A stretch of DNA of 64,000 nt from Fictibacillus nanhaiensis (GTDB lineage: Bacteria > Bacillota > Bacilli > Bacillales > Fictibacillaceae). Location: assembly GCA_017052515.1 (NCBI GenBank), contig JAFHKR010000037.1, positions 62,001 through 126,000 of the forward strand, in the 5' to 3' direction. The position numbers were made by a program, and so were the translations under genes. The notes beneath the pieces were generated by a model. It ran no database searches. It saw only the letters and a list, made by a program, of their open reading frames with translations, and was not told where the DNA came from. Below, one piece after another: positions 41,970 through 51,245 of this stretch (positions within the stretch are counted from its first letter, which is position 1; every line of letters begins with the position of its first letter).

Positions 41970-43994
41970 ATGAACGTTGGAAAACGCCTGTTTCAATACG
42001 CACTTCACTATAAAAAGAATTTTATTCTCGGGCTTCTGATGCTTACTGTTGCCATTGGAGCGGAGCTAACTGGACCGTTCATCGCAAAGACGATGATTGA
42101 TGACCATATTCTTGGTATCGAGCGGCCATGGCATCAAGTGGATAGTAAAGAAAAAGAAGCAGTGAAATACGATGGAAACTGGTATAAGCGAAGTGATCAT
42201 TTTGATCCTGGAGAAGATAAAGGAAAAGAGATACGGGTTATACAAGTGAAACGAGACTATTTTGTTGTACCAAACAAGATAGCTTTTGATGGGGAACGAA
42301 AAGCGAGTAACGGAGAGGTGACGATTTCTTTTAAAGGAAAATCAGAAACCTATCCGGCAGATCAATTAAGTACGAGTGAAACATTTGCTTTTTACAAGCC
42401 AGAGATCAGAGGAATCATGAAACTGACCATGATCTACTTAAGTCTTCTCGTTTTTGCAGCATTCTTTCAGTATGGTCAGCGCTATATGTTACAGCGCTCT
42501 TCTAATCTGGTTATCAAGAAGATTCGTCAAGATGTGTTCGCTCACGTTCAGCGTGTAGCCATTACGTATTTTGATAATCAACCTGCAGGGAAAATCGTAT
42601 CTCGTATTACCAATGATACAGAGGCGATCAAAGAATTATTTATTAATGTTCTAGCAAACTTTTTTACAGGAATCATCTATTTGACAGGGATATTCATCGC
42701 ATTGTTCTTGCTTGATCCTAAGCTTGCAACCATCTGTTTGATCCTGGTCCCGATCCTTGTGGTTTGGATCATTGTTTACAGAAAGTTTGCGTCTAAATAC
42801 AATCATAAGATTCGTTCTACACTTAGTGACATTAACGGAATGATAAACGAATCGATCAATGGGATGACGATCATTCAAGCATTTAAACAACAAAATAAGA
42901 CTTCAGAAGAATTTGAAACGATGAATAAAGAATATTTTACCTTTCAAAATAAGCTCTTAAGTCTTAACGCCATGACGGGACATAACCTTGTGTTGTTATT
43001 AAAGAACCTTGCATTCATGGCATTCATCTGGCACTTTGGTGGGCAGGCGCTTGGCGTAGGTTCCGTTATCTCAATCGGTGTTCTGTATGCCTTTGTAGAT
43101 TATTTGAACCGTATGTTCCATCCTGTAACAGGTATGGTTAATCAGCTTGCACAGCTTGAGCAGGCACTTGTTTCTGCAGAGCGAGTATTCGTATTGATGG
43201 ATGAGCCAGGACAGAAAGTGACTGAATCTGAGATCGAACGATATAAAGGGAATGTAGCGTTTCAAGATGTCACGTTCAGTTACGTAGAAGGTGAACCTGT
43301 CCTCAAAAATATCGCTTTCGAAGCAAATCAAGGTGAAACAGTGGCGCTTGTCGGTCATACGGGTTCCGGGAAAAGTTCAATCATGAATCTGTTGTTCCGT
43401 TTCTATGACATTAAACAAGGGAAGATCATGATTGATGGGCAAGACATCATGCAGCTTTCTAAACAGGAGCTTCGTCAGCATATGGGAATCGTTCTACAAG
43501 ATCCATTCTTGTTTACAGGAACGATCGCATCCAATGTAAGCTTAGATAATCCTGAAATCACGCGCGAACAAGTTGAAAAGGCACTGACGGATGTAGGAGC
43601 TATGCCGTTTATCAACAATCTGCCAAAAGGGTTGGATGAACCGGTTATTGAAAAGGGAAGTACCCTTTCATCTGGTCAACGTCAATTAATCTCATTTGCA
43701 AGAGCGTTAGCGTACAATCCAGCTATCTTAATTCTTGATGAAGCAACGGCAAGTATCGATACAGAAACAGAAGCTGTGATTCAAGAGGCGTTAGATGTGT
43801 TGAAGAGAGGAAGAACCACTTTTATTATTGCACACAGACTTTCTACGATTAAGAGTGCTGATCAAATTCTCGTTCTCGATCGTGGTGTGATCGTGGAACG
43901 TGGAAGTCATGATGAATTGATGAAAGAAAAGGGACGTTACTTCCAGATGTATCAGCTACAACAAGGAAAAACAGAAACACGTGCAGTAAGTTAA
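41970..43994 (+). CDS. bmrD: ABC exporter half-transporter BmrD/YheH
   Basis: A 674-residue partner of BmrC. It has the large extracellular insertion between helices 1 and 2 (about 45-145: HQVDSKEKEAVKYDGNWYKR onward) that is peculiar to BmrD, then the remaining helices and a canonical nucleotide-binding domain: Walker A GHTGSGKSSIMNL (about 456-468), signature LSSGQRQL and Walker B AILILDEATASID with the catalytic Glu. Thus this subunit supplies the active ATP site. Start ATG 41970 after GGCGGTG. Confidence 0.94.
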   Translation: MNVGKRLFQYALHYKKNFILGLLMLTVAIGAELTGPFIAKTMIDDHILGIERPWHQVDSKEKEAVKYDGNWYKRSDHFDPGEDKGKEIRVIQVKRDYFVVPNKIAFDGERKASNGEVTISFKGKSETYPADQLSTSETFAFYKPEIRGIMKLTMIYLSLLVFAAFFQYGQRYMLQRSSNLVIKKIRQDVFAHVQRVAITYFDNQPAGKIVSRITNDTEAIKELFINVLANFFTGIIYLTGIFIALFLLDPKLATICLILVPILVVWIIVYRKFASKYNHKIRSTLSDINGMINESINGMTIIQAFKQQNKTSEEFETMNKEYFTFQNKLLSLNAMTGHNLVLLLKNLAFMAFIWHFGGQALGVGSVISIGVLYAFVDYLNRMFHPVTGMVNQLAQLEQALVSAERVFVLMDEPGQKVTESEIERYKGNVAFQDVTFSYVEGEPVLKNIAFEANQGETVALVGHTGSGKSSIMNLLFRFYDIKQGKIMIDGQDIMQLSKQELRQHMGIVLQDPFLFTGTIASNVSLDNPEITREQVEKALTDVGAMPFINNLPKGLDEPVIEKGSTLSSGQRQLISFARALAYNPAILILDEATASIDTETEAVIQEALDVLKRGRTTFIIAHRLSTIKSADQILVLDRGVIVERGSHDELMKEKGRYFQMYQLQQGKTETRAVS

Positions 43995-43996
43995 AC

Positions 43997-44025
43997 AAAA
44001 AGAAGCTCCTAAGGGGCTTCTTTTC
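43997..44025 (+). terminator. Terminator of the bmr operon
   Basis: AAAAGAAGCTCCT / AGGGGCTTCTTTT stem followed by a T-rich tail; usable in both directions. Confidence 0.8.
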
Positions 44026-44045
44026 TTTCGTTTATTGATAGAATA

Positions 44046-44198
44046 TTAACCTTCTTCTTTATTCTTTTCATCCATCTCATCGTTTTGTTCGCCATCGTCT
44101 ACGCCGTTGTCTTGATCAACGCCGTCTCCACAAGCAGTTAATCCACCTAACGTTAACATGGCTGCCAATGTACCAGCTACCCATCTCTTTTTCCACAT
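44046..44198 (-). CDS. Small acidic lipoprotein
   Basis: A 50-residue protein: basic N-terminus (MWKKRWVAGTLAAML), hydrophobic stretch and lipobox LTACG with Cys at residue 24, then a strongly acidic tail of Asp, Glu, Gln and Asn (DGVDQDNGVDDGEQNDEMDE). ATG 44198 has GGAGTGG upstream. Such tiny lipoproteins are common in Bacillus and have no known function. It faces the bmr operon terminator and is divergent from hemAT. Confidence 0.7.
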   Translation of the reverse strand: MWKKRWVAGTLAAMLTLGGLTACGDGVDQDNGVDDGEQNDEMDEKNKEEG

Positions 44199-44362
44199 GT
44201 GAACCACTCCTCTTTTCATTTTTTGAAATTATTTTTGTTTAGTGAAAGATTCCCTAAATGAAGTCGATAAAACATATGAATATACAAAATGAGCGATTAG
44301 TCGCATGTAAATGCATCAAATTGGATGAAATCTAAGTGATTATCAGGAAGAAGGAAATTGAA

Positions 44363-45685
44363 ATGGCATCTATTTTAAGCATCTTAACAAAAAAGAAGAG
44401 TACGACAACCGTGCTGAATCCTACTAAAACGGTTACAGAAGAAGTGAAAATCTTAGTTTCTCCTAACAGTGAGTGGCAGAAGCAACTGAAAATGATTTCA
44501 TTAACAGTGGATGATTTAGCGATCATTCGCTCGATCAAGCCGTTGATCTCTGAGAATATAGAAGAGATCGTGGACCAATTTTATAAAAATATTGAACACG
44601 TTCCTGGCTTGATGGAAATTATTCAAAAACATAGCTCGGTTAATAAGCTCCAATTAACGCTGATTAAGCATATACAAGAAATGTTTGATGGTATTATTGA
44701 TACAAATTATATCGAACAAAGAAAAGTAATCGCCCACATCCACTTTAAGATCGGTTTGCAGCCGAAATGGTACATCTGTTCTTTTCAAGATATGTTGCTG
44801 TCCTTTTTATCGATATTAGACAAACATATTGAGAATAAAAAGGAGTATCAACTCGCTGTTAAAGCAGTAACAAAAATCTTAAACTTTGAACAACAGATTG
44901 TTTTAGAGGCTTTTGAATCAGAGCAGATCAAACAAAGAGAAAAACATGAAGAGCAAAAAAGGAAGATCGCATTATCAGTCGGGGATTCTGTGGAAGAACT
45001 AGCGAGTATCTCAGAAGAGACAAGTGCAGCCCTGGAAGAGTTAACGTCAAAGGCAGATGAAGTGGTCGTTTTTGCAAAGAGCACAGCAGAATCTGCTGTA
45101 CAGGTTTCTAATCATTCATTAGCAGGTAAGGAAAAATTAGATGATCATCAGCAAATGATTCTAAAAGTAAAAGACCAATCCAAACAAATTACAGCTGAAC
45201 TGATCAACTTGGAACAAGCAACTGTTAAAATTAACGATGTTGTAGATATCGTTACAGCGATTGCGGAACAAACGAATCTTCTATCCCTTAATGCGGCGAT
45301 AGAAGCTGCTCGAGCTGGAGAAGCAGGAAAGGGTTTCTCTGTTGTAGCACATGAAGTTAGAAAGTTAGCAGATCAAACAAAGACTTCTGTTTCAGGTGTT
45401 TCCGAACTTGTAAAAAATACACACAAACGAATAGAAGCTGTTACTCAATCTGTAGAAAGTATTCATCATTATATAAACGATAGTGTCAGTGAAGCTACGG
45501 AAATATCAGATTTCTTTGTTGCAATCCTATCTAAGATGGACGAGAGTACGGATCGAAGCGGAAAGCTAGAAAAAGAAGTAGAAGTGATGGCTGAAGTAAT
45601 AGAAGAACTGAGTCATGCTGTAGGACAGATTGCGGTCTCAGCCGATTCGTTAACAGATGTTACGAAAACCATGCAACAAGAATAA
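44363..45685 (+). CDS. hemAT: Haem-based aerotaxis transducer HemAT
   Basis: A 440-residue soluble chemoreceptor. The N-terminal globin-coupled sensor domain (about 45-190) contains the haem-pocket pattern [16 protein letters not shown] with the proximal His; the signalling domain (about 215-440) has the methyl-accepting hairpin tip [39 protein letters not shown]. It senses oxygen and signals through CheA/CheW. B. subtilis HemAT is 432 residues. ATG 44363 with AGAAGGAAA is preferred to the in-frame GTG 44336, which has no ribosome site. Confidence 0.93.
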   Translation: MASILSILTKKKSTTTVLNPTKTVTEEVKILVSPNSEWQKQLKMISLTVDDLAIIRSIKPLISENIEEIVDQFYKNIEHVPGLMEIIQKHSSVNKLQLTLIKHIQEMFDGIIDTNYIEQRKVIAHIHFKIGLQPKWYICSFQDMLLSFLSILDKHIENKKEYQLAVKAVTKILNFEQQIVLEAFESEQIKQREKHEEQKRKIALSVGDSVEELASISEETSAALEELTSKADEVVVFAKSTAESAVQVSNHSLAGKEKLDDHQQMILKVKDQSKQITAELINLEQATVKINDVVDIVTAIAEQTNLLSLNAAIEAARAGEAGKGFSVVAHEVRKLADQTKTSVSGVSELVKNTHKRIEAVTQSVESIHHYINDSVSEATEISDFFVAILSKMDESTDRSGKLEKEVEVMAEVIEELSHAVGQIAVSADSLTDVTKTMQQE

Positions 45686-45712
45686 AGAAGCGATCCCACG
45701 GGATCGCTTCTT
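45685..45712. terminator. Bidirectional terminator, hemAT and the convergent small gene
   Basis: AAGAAGCGATCCC / GGGATCGCTTCTT, a perfect stem with a short loop and T/A runs on both sides. Confidence 0.9.
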
Positions 45713-46044
45713 TATTTATTGATAACATATTGTGCTCTATTCGTTTCGAATGAAACGATGTTTTCGTCTGTTCGAATATCATTGATTCCATCGATGGGTA
45801 TCTCGTACGTAATGGTTGGTAGCTCTACTTGTGAACCATCTTCTGCTACATAAGCTGTACCGTGTAAAAACAATATGTGGTCTCCTAAATAGTCATCATG
45901 TGCGTCTCTTTGTTCAAAGGTTGCCTTATCCAGTGAGATCCTGATTTGATCTAGATCTCCAGCTTCTTCTTTACGAATAGAAATCTGGTTACCAGCCCAC
46001 CCATTTAGTAAATCTTTTAGTTCGATTATTTTAGTATCTGACAT
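45712..46044 (-). CDS. Conserved-looking 110-residue protein of unknown function
   Basis: An acidic soluble protein beginning MSDTKIIELKDLLNGWAGNQ, with no membrane helix, signal or Cys. Beta-rich pattern (ISIRKE, IRISLDKATF, ILFLHGTAYVAEDGSQVELPTITYEIPI). ATG 46044 follows GAGGTGAAAACA; a much longer frame upstream is rejected because it runs through the non-coding periodic array. I do not recognise the family. Monocistronic. Confidence 0.7.
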   Translation of the reverse strand: MSDTKIIELKDLLNGWAGNQISIRKEEAGDLDQIRISLDKATFEQRDAHDDYLGDHILFLHGTAYVAEDGSQVELPTITYEIPIDGINDIRTDENIVSFETNRAQYVINK

Positions 46045-46172
46045 TGTTTTCACCTCATTATTCAATTTTCCCGTAATCCTTAAACTTAAACCGGCGAATA
46101 ATGAGTAATTCGTTATAAAAATAGATGTAGGAGCGTTATTTACCTTTTGGATATTGTAATAGGGATGTTGTA

Positions 46173-46231
46173 GTGTGTGTCGGCAGGACACTATGGATGC
46201 AATGTCCATAAGAGGAGAACCAGAGACACAC
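46173..46231. other. Nested inverted-repeat element, possible structured RNA
   Basis: Outer arms GTGTGTC (46175-46181) and GACACAC (46225-46231) enclose a perfect hairpin TATGGA / TCCATA (46192-46210, seven-base loop), with GGA motifs in the linkers (GGCAGGACAC; AGAGGAGAAC). It could be an sRNA or a leader structure; no promoter is clear on either strand. Confidence 0.35.
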
Positions 46232-46285
46232 ATTACGAGGTAATCTCTTTTTATTACGAGGTAAACCCATTTTTATACGAGGTAA
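46232..46285 (+). repeat. Periodic intergenic array D, three units of 21 bp
   Basis: ACGAGGTAA recurs at 46235, 46256 and 46277, exactly 21 bp apart, each preceded by TT or TAT-rich sequence; a degraded fourth unit may sit near 46298. It lies past the terminator of the gene ending at 46400. Confidence 0.6.
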
Positions 46286-46354
46286 TCCTCGATAATTCCG
46301 TAGATAAAATTATTTATCAGATTTTCGACAAAAGCTTCCCAGCAATAAACAAAA

Positions 46355-46388
46355 AAACTCATAAAAAGCATTTTCAGCTCTTTATGAG
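46355..46388 (-). terminator. Terminator of the DUF2157/GDYXXLXY operon
   Basis: CTCATAAA / TTTATGAG with extended GC pairs; seven T follow on the minus strand. Confidence 0.8.
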
Positions 46389-46399
46389 TCGTTCAGCAT

Positions 46400-46921
46400 T
46401 TAAGGGTTTAGCTCTACGATCTTATGAGCTCCCCAAGGTGCCACACTTATGATTACATCCATGTCTTTTGCTTGCTGTTCAAGTTCTTTTCCTGTGTTCT
46501 CTTGAACATAATACCTCTCAAATCCATAAGTAAGCTGAATATGATCAAAGGAGTTTTCCCCCCAGACCTTTTCAGCTTTTGCCGTTAACACAACTTGGTT
46601 ATTCGTTACATCTGGCTTTTTAGAATAAACATTCTTAATAACATAATAACCTTCCTTGTTAGGCTGTAGAACAACATAGGCTTTTTGTTGACCTCGATCG
46701 AGTTCAGCTGCATCTCCCCTATAGTTTTTAAGTGGCGTTGTACTAATATCATAACGAAGTGTTACATAATCACCATACAAAAGGTCTCTGGGATCTACGG
46801 GAACGGTCTTAATCTTGATCTCTTTTCCAAAATAATCGATGCTGTAATAACTTCCTGCGATAAAGATGAGAAATAGAACTTGCAGAAGGGCAGCGATCAT
46901 CCAACCTCTTTTTTTAATCAT
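46400..46921 (-). CDS. GDYXXLXY-domain membrane-anchored protein
   Basis: A 173-residue protein with one N-terminal membrane helix (GWMIAALLQVLFLIFIAGSYYSI) and an extracytoplasmic domain containing the motif GDYVTLRY (about 50-57) that names the family. Function unknown; such proteins are usually encoded with DUF2157 membrane proteins. It overlaps the DUF2157 gene by eight bases, so the two are co-translated and may interact. Confidence 0.88.
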   Translation of the reverse strand: MIKKRGWMIAALLQVLFLIFIAGSYYSIDYFGKEIKIKTVPVDPRDLLYGDYVTLRYDISTTPLKNYRGDAAELDRGQQKAYVVLQPNKEGYYVIKNVYSKKPDVTNNQVVLTAKAEKVWGENSFDHIQLTYGFERYYVQENTGKELEQQAKDMDVIISVAPWGAHKIVELNP

Positions 46922-48152
46922 GATGCGGACCTCCGTTCTTTAAGATCTGCTTTTTCTTACGTTGAAGAAATGCATTAAGTATGAATAAAAGAACGCCGCC
47001 AAGTAAGAAGAAGATGGACTTCGGCATAAAGGACCAAGCCAGATTAAAGTAACCCATTAAGCAAACGAGCAGAAAAAGTATGATACCAAAATTGATCTGT
47101 GAACGACTTTCGTTACGATAGCCTTCAGCAAGTTTGAAGCCTGAATAAACGAACATAATGATTAAATAGACAATGCCTACAATTAATGGATCAGTTACTT
47201 TGACAAGGTAAAAGAAAGGCATGAAAATCAATAGTTCCCATGCGTGCATGTATACATTCTCCTGACGTTTTCCGAGGACTGATAGAGCGAACAGCACCAC
47301 CAATACAGGGATGAACAGAAAAGGTTTAGGTAGATCAAAGTCTGAAGAAAATTCATTTGTAAGTAAGAAATATAATCCGTAAGCAAAACCAAAGGCGATA
47401 AGTGTCCCTAGGCGATTAAACGGTTGTTTGAATACTTTCTTTTCAACCCATAAAGAGCTTGTAAATAAAGCGAAGCCAACTAAGAAGAACCAAAGTAGAT
47501 TAATATCGTTTACCGTAATAAACATAAGAACTTGAATACTAAGTCCAATCGTAAAAATCCAAGATTTTAGAGTGGACGGATACAAGAAAACAAAGCCTCC
47601 TACCGCTGTGATAAAAAGAATACATAAAAGATAACTAAAGCTTTGAAATTCACTTATGCTGTAAAGTTGTCCTCCGACTGTTAAAAGCCCAAGAAGGAAG
47701 AAATATAGCCTGTGACGATCTCTAAACAAATAAAAGATGGCAGGAAGGCTCCAGAAAACGAATAGACGGGCATCCGCTGCATTAAGATTAAAAGTTTGAC
47801 CTAAAAGAATGATGCTTGCTCCAAAAGTAATGATTCCAAGAAGATTAAGAGAAGTACCTAATGAACGATGGCCAGCTTTCAAATTCCGTTCACCTGAATA
47901 GTAAAAACCGAGCATAAACACGATAAGTAGGGAAAGCCTAGCGATTGGTGAGATTACTCCCCAATTTGATGCGATGAAAGACAAGATTCCTATGCCGATT
48001 AATACACTAGCTAGAATAGGTAATACACCAGTAACTTTTCGATTGTCAATCGAGTCAGGATATCTTTCAAGGATTAAATCTAGCTGATCTTCGGAAATAA
48101 TGTTGTCAGCGATCCACTTTTGACCTTCTTTTCTCATCCATTGTTTGTTCAT
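46914..48152 (-). CDS. DUF2157 integral membrane protein
   Basis: A 412-residue protein. The N-terminal 60 residues carry the DUF2157 pattern (EGQKWIADNIISEDQLDLILERYP), followed by about 12 hydrophobic helices starting GVLPILASVLIGIGILSFIASNWG. No enzymatic motif. ATG 48152 follows GAGGTGGT; a longer frame to 48194 has no site. A hairpin-like GTGTAATTTTACAC dyad at 48223-48236 in the upstream region may be an operator. Partner of the GDYXXLXY gene; function unknown. Confidence 0.88.
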   Translation of the reverse strand: MNKQWMRKEGQKWIADNIISEDQLDLILERYPDSIDNRKVTGVLPILASVLIGIGILSFIASNWGVISPIARLSLLIVFMLGFYYSGERNLKAGHRSLGTSLNLLGIITFGASIILLGQTFNLNAADARLFVFWSLPAIFYLFRDRHRLYFFLLGLLTVGGQLYSISEFQSFSYLLCILFITAVGGFVFLYPSTLKSWIFTIGLSIQVLMFITVNDINLLWFFLVGFALFTSSLWVEKKVFKQPFNRLGTLIAFGFAYGLYFLLTNEFSSDFDLPKPFLFIPVLVVLFALSVLGKRQENVYMHAWELLIFMPFFYLVKVTDPLIVGIVYLIIMFVYSGFKLAEGYRNESRSQINFGIILFLLVCLMGYFNLAWSFMPKSIFFLLGGVLLFILNAFLQRKKKQILKNGGPHHD

Positions 48153-48309
48153 GTTATACCACCTCAATTCATGTATATGTAGAGCCATAAACATTCAGAC
48201 GAAACCACAATATTCTCTTTTGGTGTAATTTTACACAACAGAAATTATGTTATCAAGCAATAAATTGAAAAGAGTATACGAAGTCTTATGTTTAGATATA
48301 GTTCAAGAA

Positions 48310-48335
48310 AAAAAGAACAGCTAACTATGCTGTTC
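48310..48335 (-). terminator. Terminator of the SDR gene
   Basis: GAACAGC / GCTGTTC stem, seven-base loop, seven T on the minus strand. Confidence 0.85.
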
Positions 48336-48350
48336 CCAAAATTATTACAT

Positions 48351-49133
48351 TTATTTTTTGTCTTGTACATAATGCACAATTTTTAAAATTGTTTTCCGGG
48401 GTAAGAATCGAACGATGTTAGCCAAAGCTTTATTTTTAAACCCTGGAATCACCAATGCTTCGTTAGACATTAACGCTTTGTAGCCTGATCGTGCAACATC
48501 GCTCGCATCCATCGCACCTGATTGGAACAAACGAGAAGATTCAAGGCTCGCACGTTTTTCAAAGTTTGTAGCTGTAGCACCCGGACAAAGAGCTGTCACA
48601 CTGACATCGGTATGGCGTAATTCATAGTTGATGGCTTCTGAAAAGGAGAGTACATATGCTTTAGTTGCGTAATAGACAGCCATTAGTGGTCCAGGTTGGA
48701 AAGCTGCAGTTGAGGCAACGTTTAAGATCTTCCCTCGATTACGTTTAATCATTCCAGGAAGAAGTTGTTTTGTCAGTGTTGTTAAAGCTGTAATGTTAAC
48801 TTGAATCATATCTTTTTCATCTTTCCATGATGTCTCATTAAATGGTCCGTATGCAGCGAATCCTGCATTGTTGATCAGAACATCAATCTCAATACCTTTT
48901 GCGATAATCTCTGCAGTCAGTTCTTCTGCGGCATCTGGGCGACTTAAGTCTTTAGGGATTACTGTAACGGGAACACCATATTTTTTAGACATCTGCTCAG
49001 CAAGCTCATCAAGCTTCATCTGATTTCTAGCTGTAAGCACCAAATGATAGCCGTCTTTTGCAAAGAGATCGGCAAACTCAAGACCAATTCCGCTTGAAGC
49101 TCCTGTAATAAGTACAATTTTATTATTTATCAT
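48351..49133 (-). CDS. Short-chain dehydrogenase/reductase (DltE-like group)
   Basis: A 260-residue SDR with TGASSGIG (10-17), NNAG (88-91), S141, Y154 and K158 (YYATK). R36 in LTARN, where a basic residue replaces the acidic one at the end of beta-2, suggests NADP(H). The C-terminus KALANIVRFLPRKTILKIVHYVQDKK is basic-amphipathic. ATG 49133 has AGAAAGGATG. The gene is divergent from the broken aldehyde dehydrogenase, and a perfect 12-bp inverted repeat lies in the shared region. Substrate unknown. Confidence 0.9.
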   Translation of the reverse strand: MINNKIVLITGASSGIGLEFADLFAKDGYHLVLTARNQMKLDELAEQMSKKYGVPVTVIPKDLSRPDAAEELTAEIIAKGIEIDVLINNAGFAAYGPFNETSWKDEKDMIQVNITALTTLTKQLLPGMIKRNRGKILNVASTAAFQPGPLMAVYYATKAYVLSFSEAINYELRHTDVSVTALCPGATATNFEKRASLESSRLFQSGAMDASDVARSGYKALMSNEALVIPGFKNKALANIVRFLPRKTILKIVHYVQDKK

Positions 49134-49148
49134 AAGAAACATCCTTTC

Positions 49149-49190
49149 TGATATCATGTTTATATGTTTAAGAATATCAACATGATATCA
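49149..49190. promoter_or_regulatory. Perfect 12-bp inverted repeat in the SDR/ALDH divergent region
   Basis: TGATATCATGTT (49149-49160) and AACATGATATCA (49179-49190) are perfect inverted copies separated by 18 bp, and each half is itself nearly palindromic (TGATATCA). Likely a regulator site controlling both divergent genes, possibly by looping or with two dimers. No regulator gene is adjacent. Confidence 0.6.
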
Positions 49191-49275
49191 TAACTACAAA
49201 AATAAATAAACACTAACCAATCAAAAAAGGTATGATAAAAGGAATATGAATATTTCGAAAAAGGAGGCGCGCACA

Positions 49276-50793
49276 ATGAAAAATGTAGTGGTTGCAAAAC
49301 ACCCAGCAACAGGTGAAACCATCGATCAGTGGCTAGAAACGGGAGAAAATCAAATACCTGAAATGTTTGAGAAAGCGTCTGCTGCTTTTCAATATTGGTC
49401 CACTCGATCATTATAAGCTCGATTAACGTTTATTAAAAAGATCAAGCAGCATCTGTTAGAAAACATGGATGAAATCGTAGATGAAATTTGTGCTGCGACT
49501 GGAAAAGTAAAGACAGAAGCTCTAACAGCAGATCTAATGCCTGTCATTGACCTAATCGCGCACTATGAAAAGCGAGCACCCAAAATTTTAAAGCGAAAGA
49601 AAGTTTCGACACCACTTCTTTTTATAGGGAAATCTTCATACATGGATTATTTTCCTTTAGGAACAGTTTTAGTCATCTCACCATGGAACTACCCTTTTCA
49701 ATTATCGATGACACCGATAATCTCTGCTTTGATTGCGGGAAATTCCGTCATTTTAAAACCATCTGAAGTGACACCAACGATTGGATTATTGATTGAAAAA
49801 ATTGCGAGAGAAGTCAATCTCCCAAAGAATGTTCTTCAAGTTGCGCATGGCGGAAAAGAGCTTGGCCAGGCATTAGTTTCTGGAACACCAGATGGCATCT
49901 TTTTTACAGGGTCTGTAGAAACAGGACGTAAGATTGGAGTTGAAGCAAGTAAGAGATTTATTCCTTATACACTCGAACTTGGTGGAAAAGATCCTATGAT
50001 CGTATTTGAAGATGCTCACCTTAAAAGAGCAGTGAATGGGGCGGTTTGGGGTGCATTCACCAATGCGGGGCAAGTTTGCATGTCGATCGAAAGAGTTTAT
50101 GTGCAACATGCGATTCATGGAGAGTTCATCGACCGTCTTGTAGAAGAAACGAAAAAGCTGAAACTTGGAGAAGATATAGGTTCATTAACTTTTTCTCATC
50201 AAAAAGAGATCATCAGAAGTCACGTGAAGGATGCATTAGATAAAGGTGCTCTTCTGCTTACTGGTAAAGATCCAGATCAGTGGGGAGAAAGCATGTATTT
50301 GGAACCAATGATTTTAACGAATGTTACGGAAGATATGAACATCGTTAAAGAAGAGACGTTTGGACCGGTCCTGCCTGTAATATCCTTTTCAACAGAGGAA
50401 GAGGCGATTGAAAGGGCGAACAGCACGGAATTTGGATTGAATGCAAGTGTTTGGACAAAGGACGCTACAAAAGCGAATCGTGTGACATCCAAACTTGTAA
50501 CAGGTAGTGCAGTCATAAATGATGTGTTGGTTTCAGTAGCGAATCCTCATCTGCCGTTTGGCGGTGTGAAAAGCAGCGGTGTAGGCAGGTATCATGGAGA
50601 CGAAGGATTGTTCATCTTTACTCGTCAGATGTCTGTGATGAAGGATTCGGGTATCAAACAAAGAGAGATCAATTGGTATCCGTATGAAAATAAGTACTCA
50701 AACATAAGAACATTGATCAAAGCTTATTTTTCAAACAGTAAAGGGAGAGCGGAACTTATACGTTCAGGCATCAAACAGCTTCGGAAAAAATAA
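49276..50793 (+). pseudogene. Aldehyde dehydrogenase interrupted by one nonsense codon
   Basis: A frame of 505 codons plus stop opens at ATG 49276 behind AAAGGAGG (49258-49266) but has an in-frame TAA at 49414-49416 (codon 47), flanked by conserved sequence: FQYWSTRSL before and ARLTFIKKIKQHLLENMDEI after. The rest is intact: SPWNYPFQL, FTGSVETGRKIG, ELGGKDP with catalytic Glu, NAGQVCMS with catalytic Cys and EETFGPVLPV. It resembles the ~455-residue YwdH-type aldehyde dehydrogenases. Restart at ATG 49465 would lose N-terminal cofactor-domain structure. Either a recent pseudogene or a sequencing error. Confidence 0.8.
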
Positions 50794-50829
50794 GAGCTGT
50801 TTTAGCATTGCAGAGTTGTTTTTGAAGTA

Positions 50830-50957
50830 GTTGATTTACGTTACAGTTGCTCGCTTTCCACGGGGCGAACGGTGAGCCTCCTGCCGCTTTGCGCCCTTAG
50901 GAGTCTCCACCTGACCGCTCGTCCCGTAGGAGTCTCGCAACTTCCACTTCAATCAAC
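50830..50957 (-). repeat. Dispersed hairpin element, copy 2
   Basis: Same size (128 bp) and ends (GTTGAT / ATCAAC) as copy 1 but inverted: TTGCTCGCTTTCCACGGGGC, then GGTGAGCC, then CGTAGGAGTCTCGCAACTTCC. Confidence 0.85.
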
Positions 50958-50997
50958 TTGTCAAAGAAGTAAATAACAAAAAAAGTTAGCCAAAACA

Positions 50998-51034
50998 AAA
51001 ACGATTCAGCCAATCATGCTGAATCGTTTTTTAG
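50998..51034 (+). terminator. Strong hairpin terminator between the repeats
   Basis: AAAACGATTCAGC / GCTGAATCGTTTT, a perfect 13-base stem with a seven-base loop and T tail. It would end the ALDH transcript. Confidence 0.85.
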
Positions 51035-51116
51035 AAGTATTTTTTTCAATAGAAATTGAAAGCTTAGTTCTTTAAATAGCTGTTCCTTTTAGTTTTCAAT
51101 AAGCATCTTTGAAAGG

Positions 51117-51245
51117 GTGATTGTAGTGTAAGGTGGGAGACTCCTGGGGGATCAGTGTGACAGGTGAGACATCTTATGGCGCAAAGCGGCAAGATGGCTC
51201 ACCGCACACCCCCCGGAAAGCGAGCAACCTGGAACGGAAATCAAC
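51117..51245 (+). repeat. Dispersed hairpin element, copy 3
   Basis: About 129 bp in the same orientation as copy 1: GGGAGACTCCTGGGGGATC, GGTGAGACATCTT, GATGGCTCACCGCACACC, CCCGGAAAGCGAGCAACCTGG, ending AAATCAAC. The left terminus is eroded (GATTGTAG instead of GTTGAT). Confidence 0.8.

Larger units (their letters stand above)
46045..46399. other. Gene-free interval with folded element and periodic array D
   Basis: A 355-bp gap. It holds a nested inverted-repeat element (46173-46231), array D (46232-46285) and the terminator of the gene ending at 46400. No protein gene recognised. Confidence 0.6.

Noticed and set aside
45712-46233. 173-residue version of the small protein ending at 45712
   Set aside because: The N-terminal extension covers the folded element upstream; ATG 46044 has a proper GAGGTG site.
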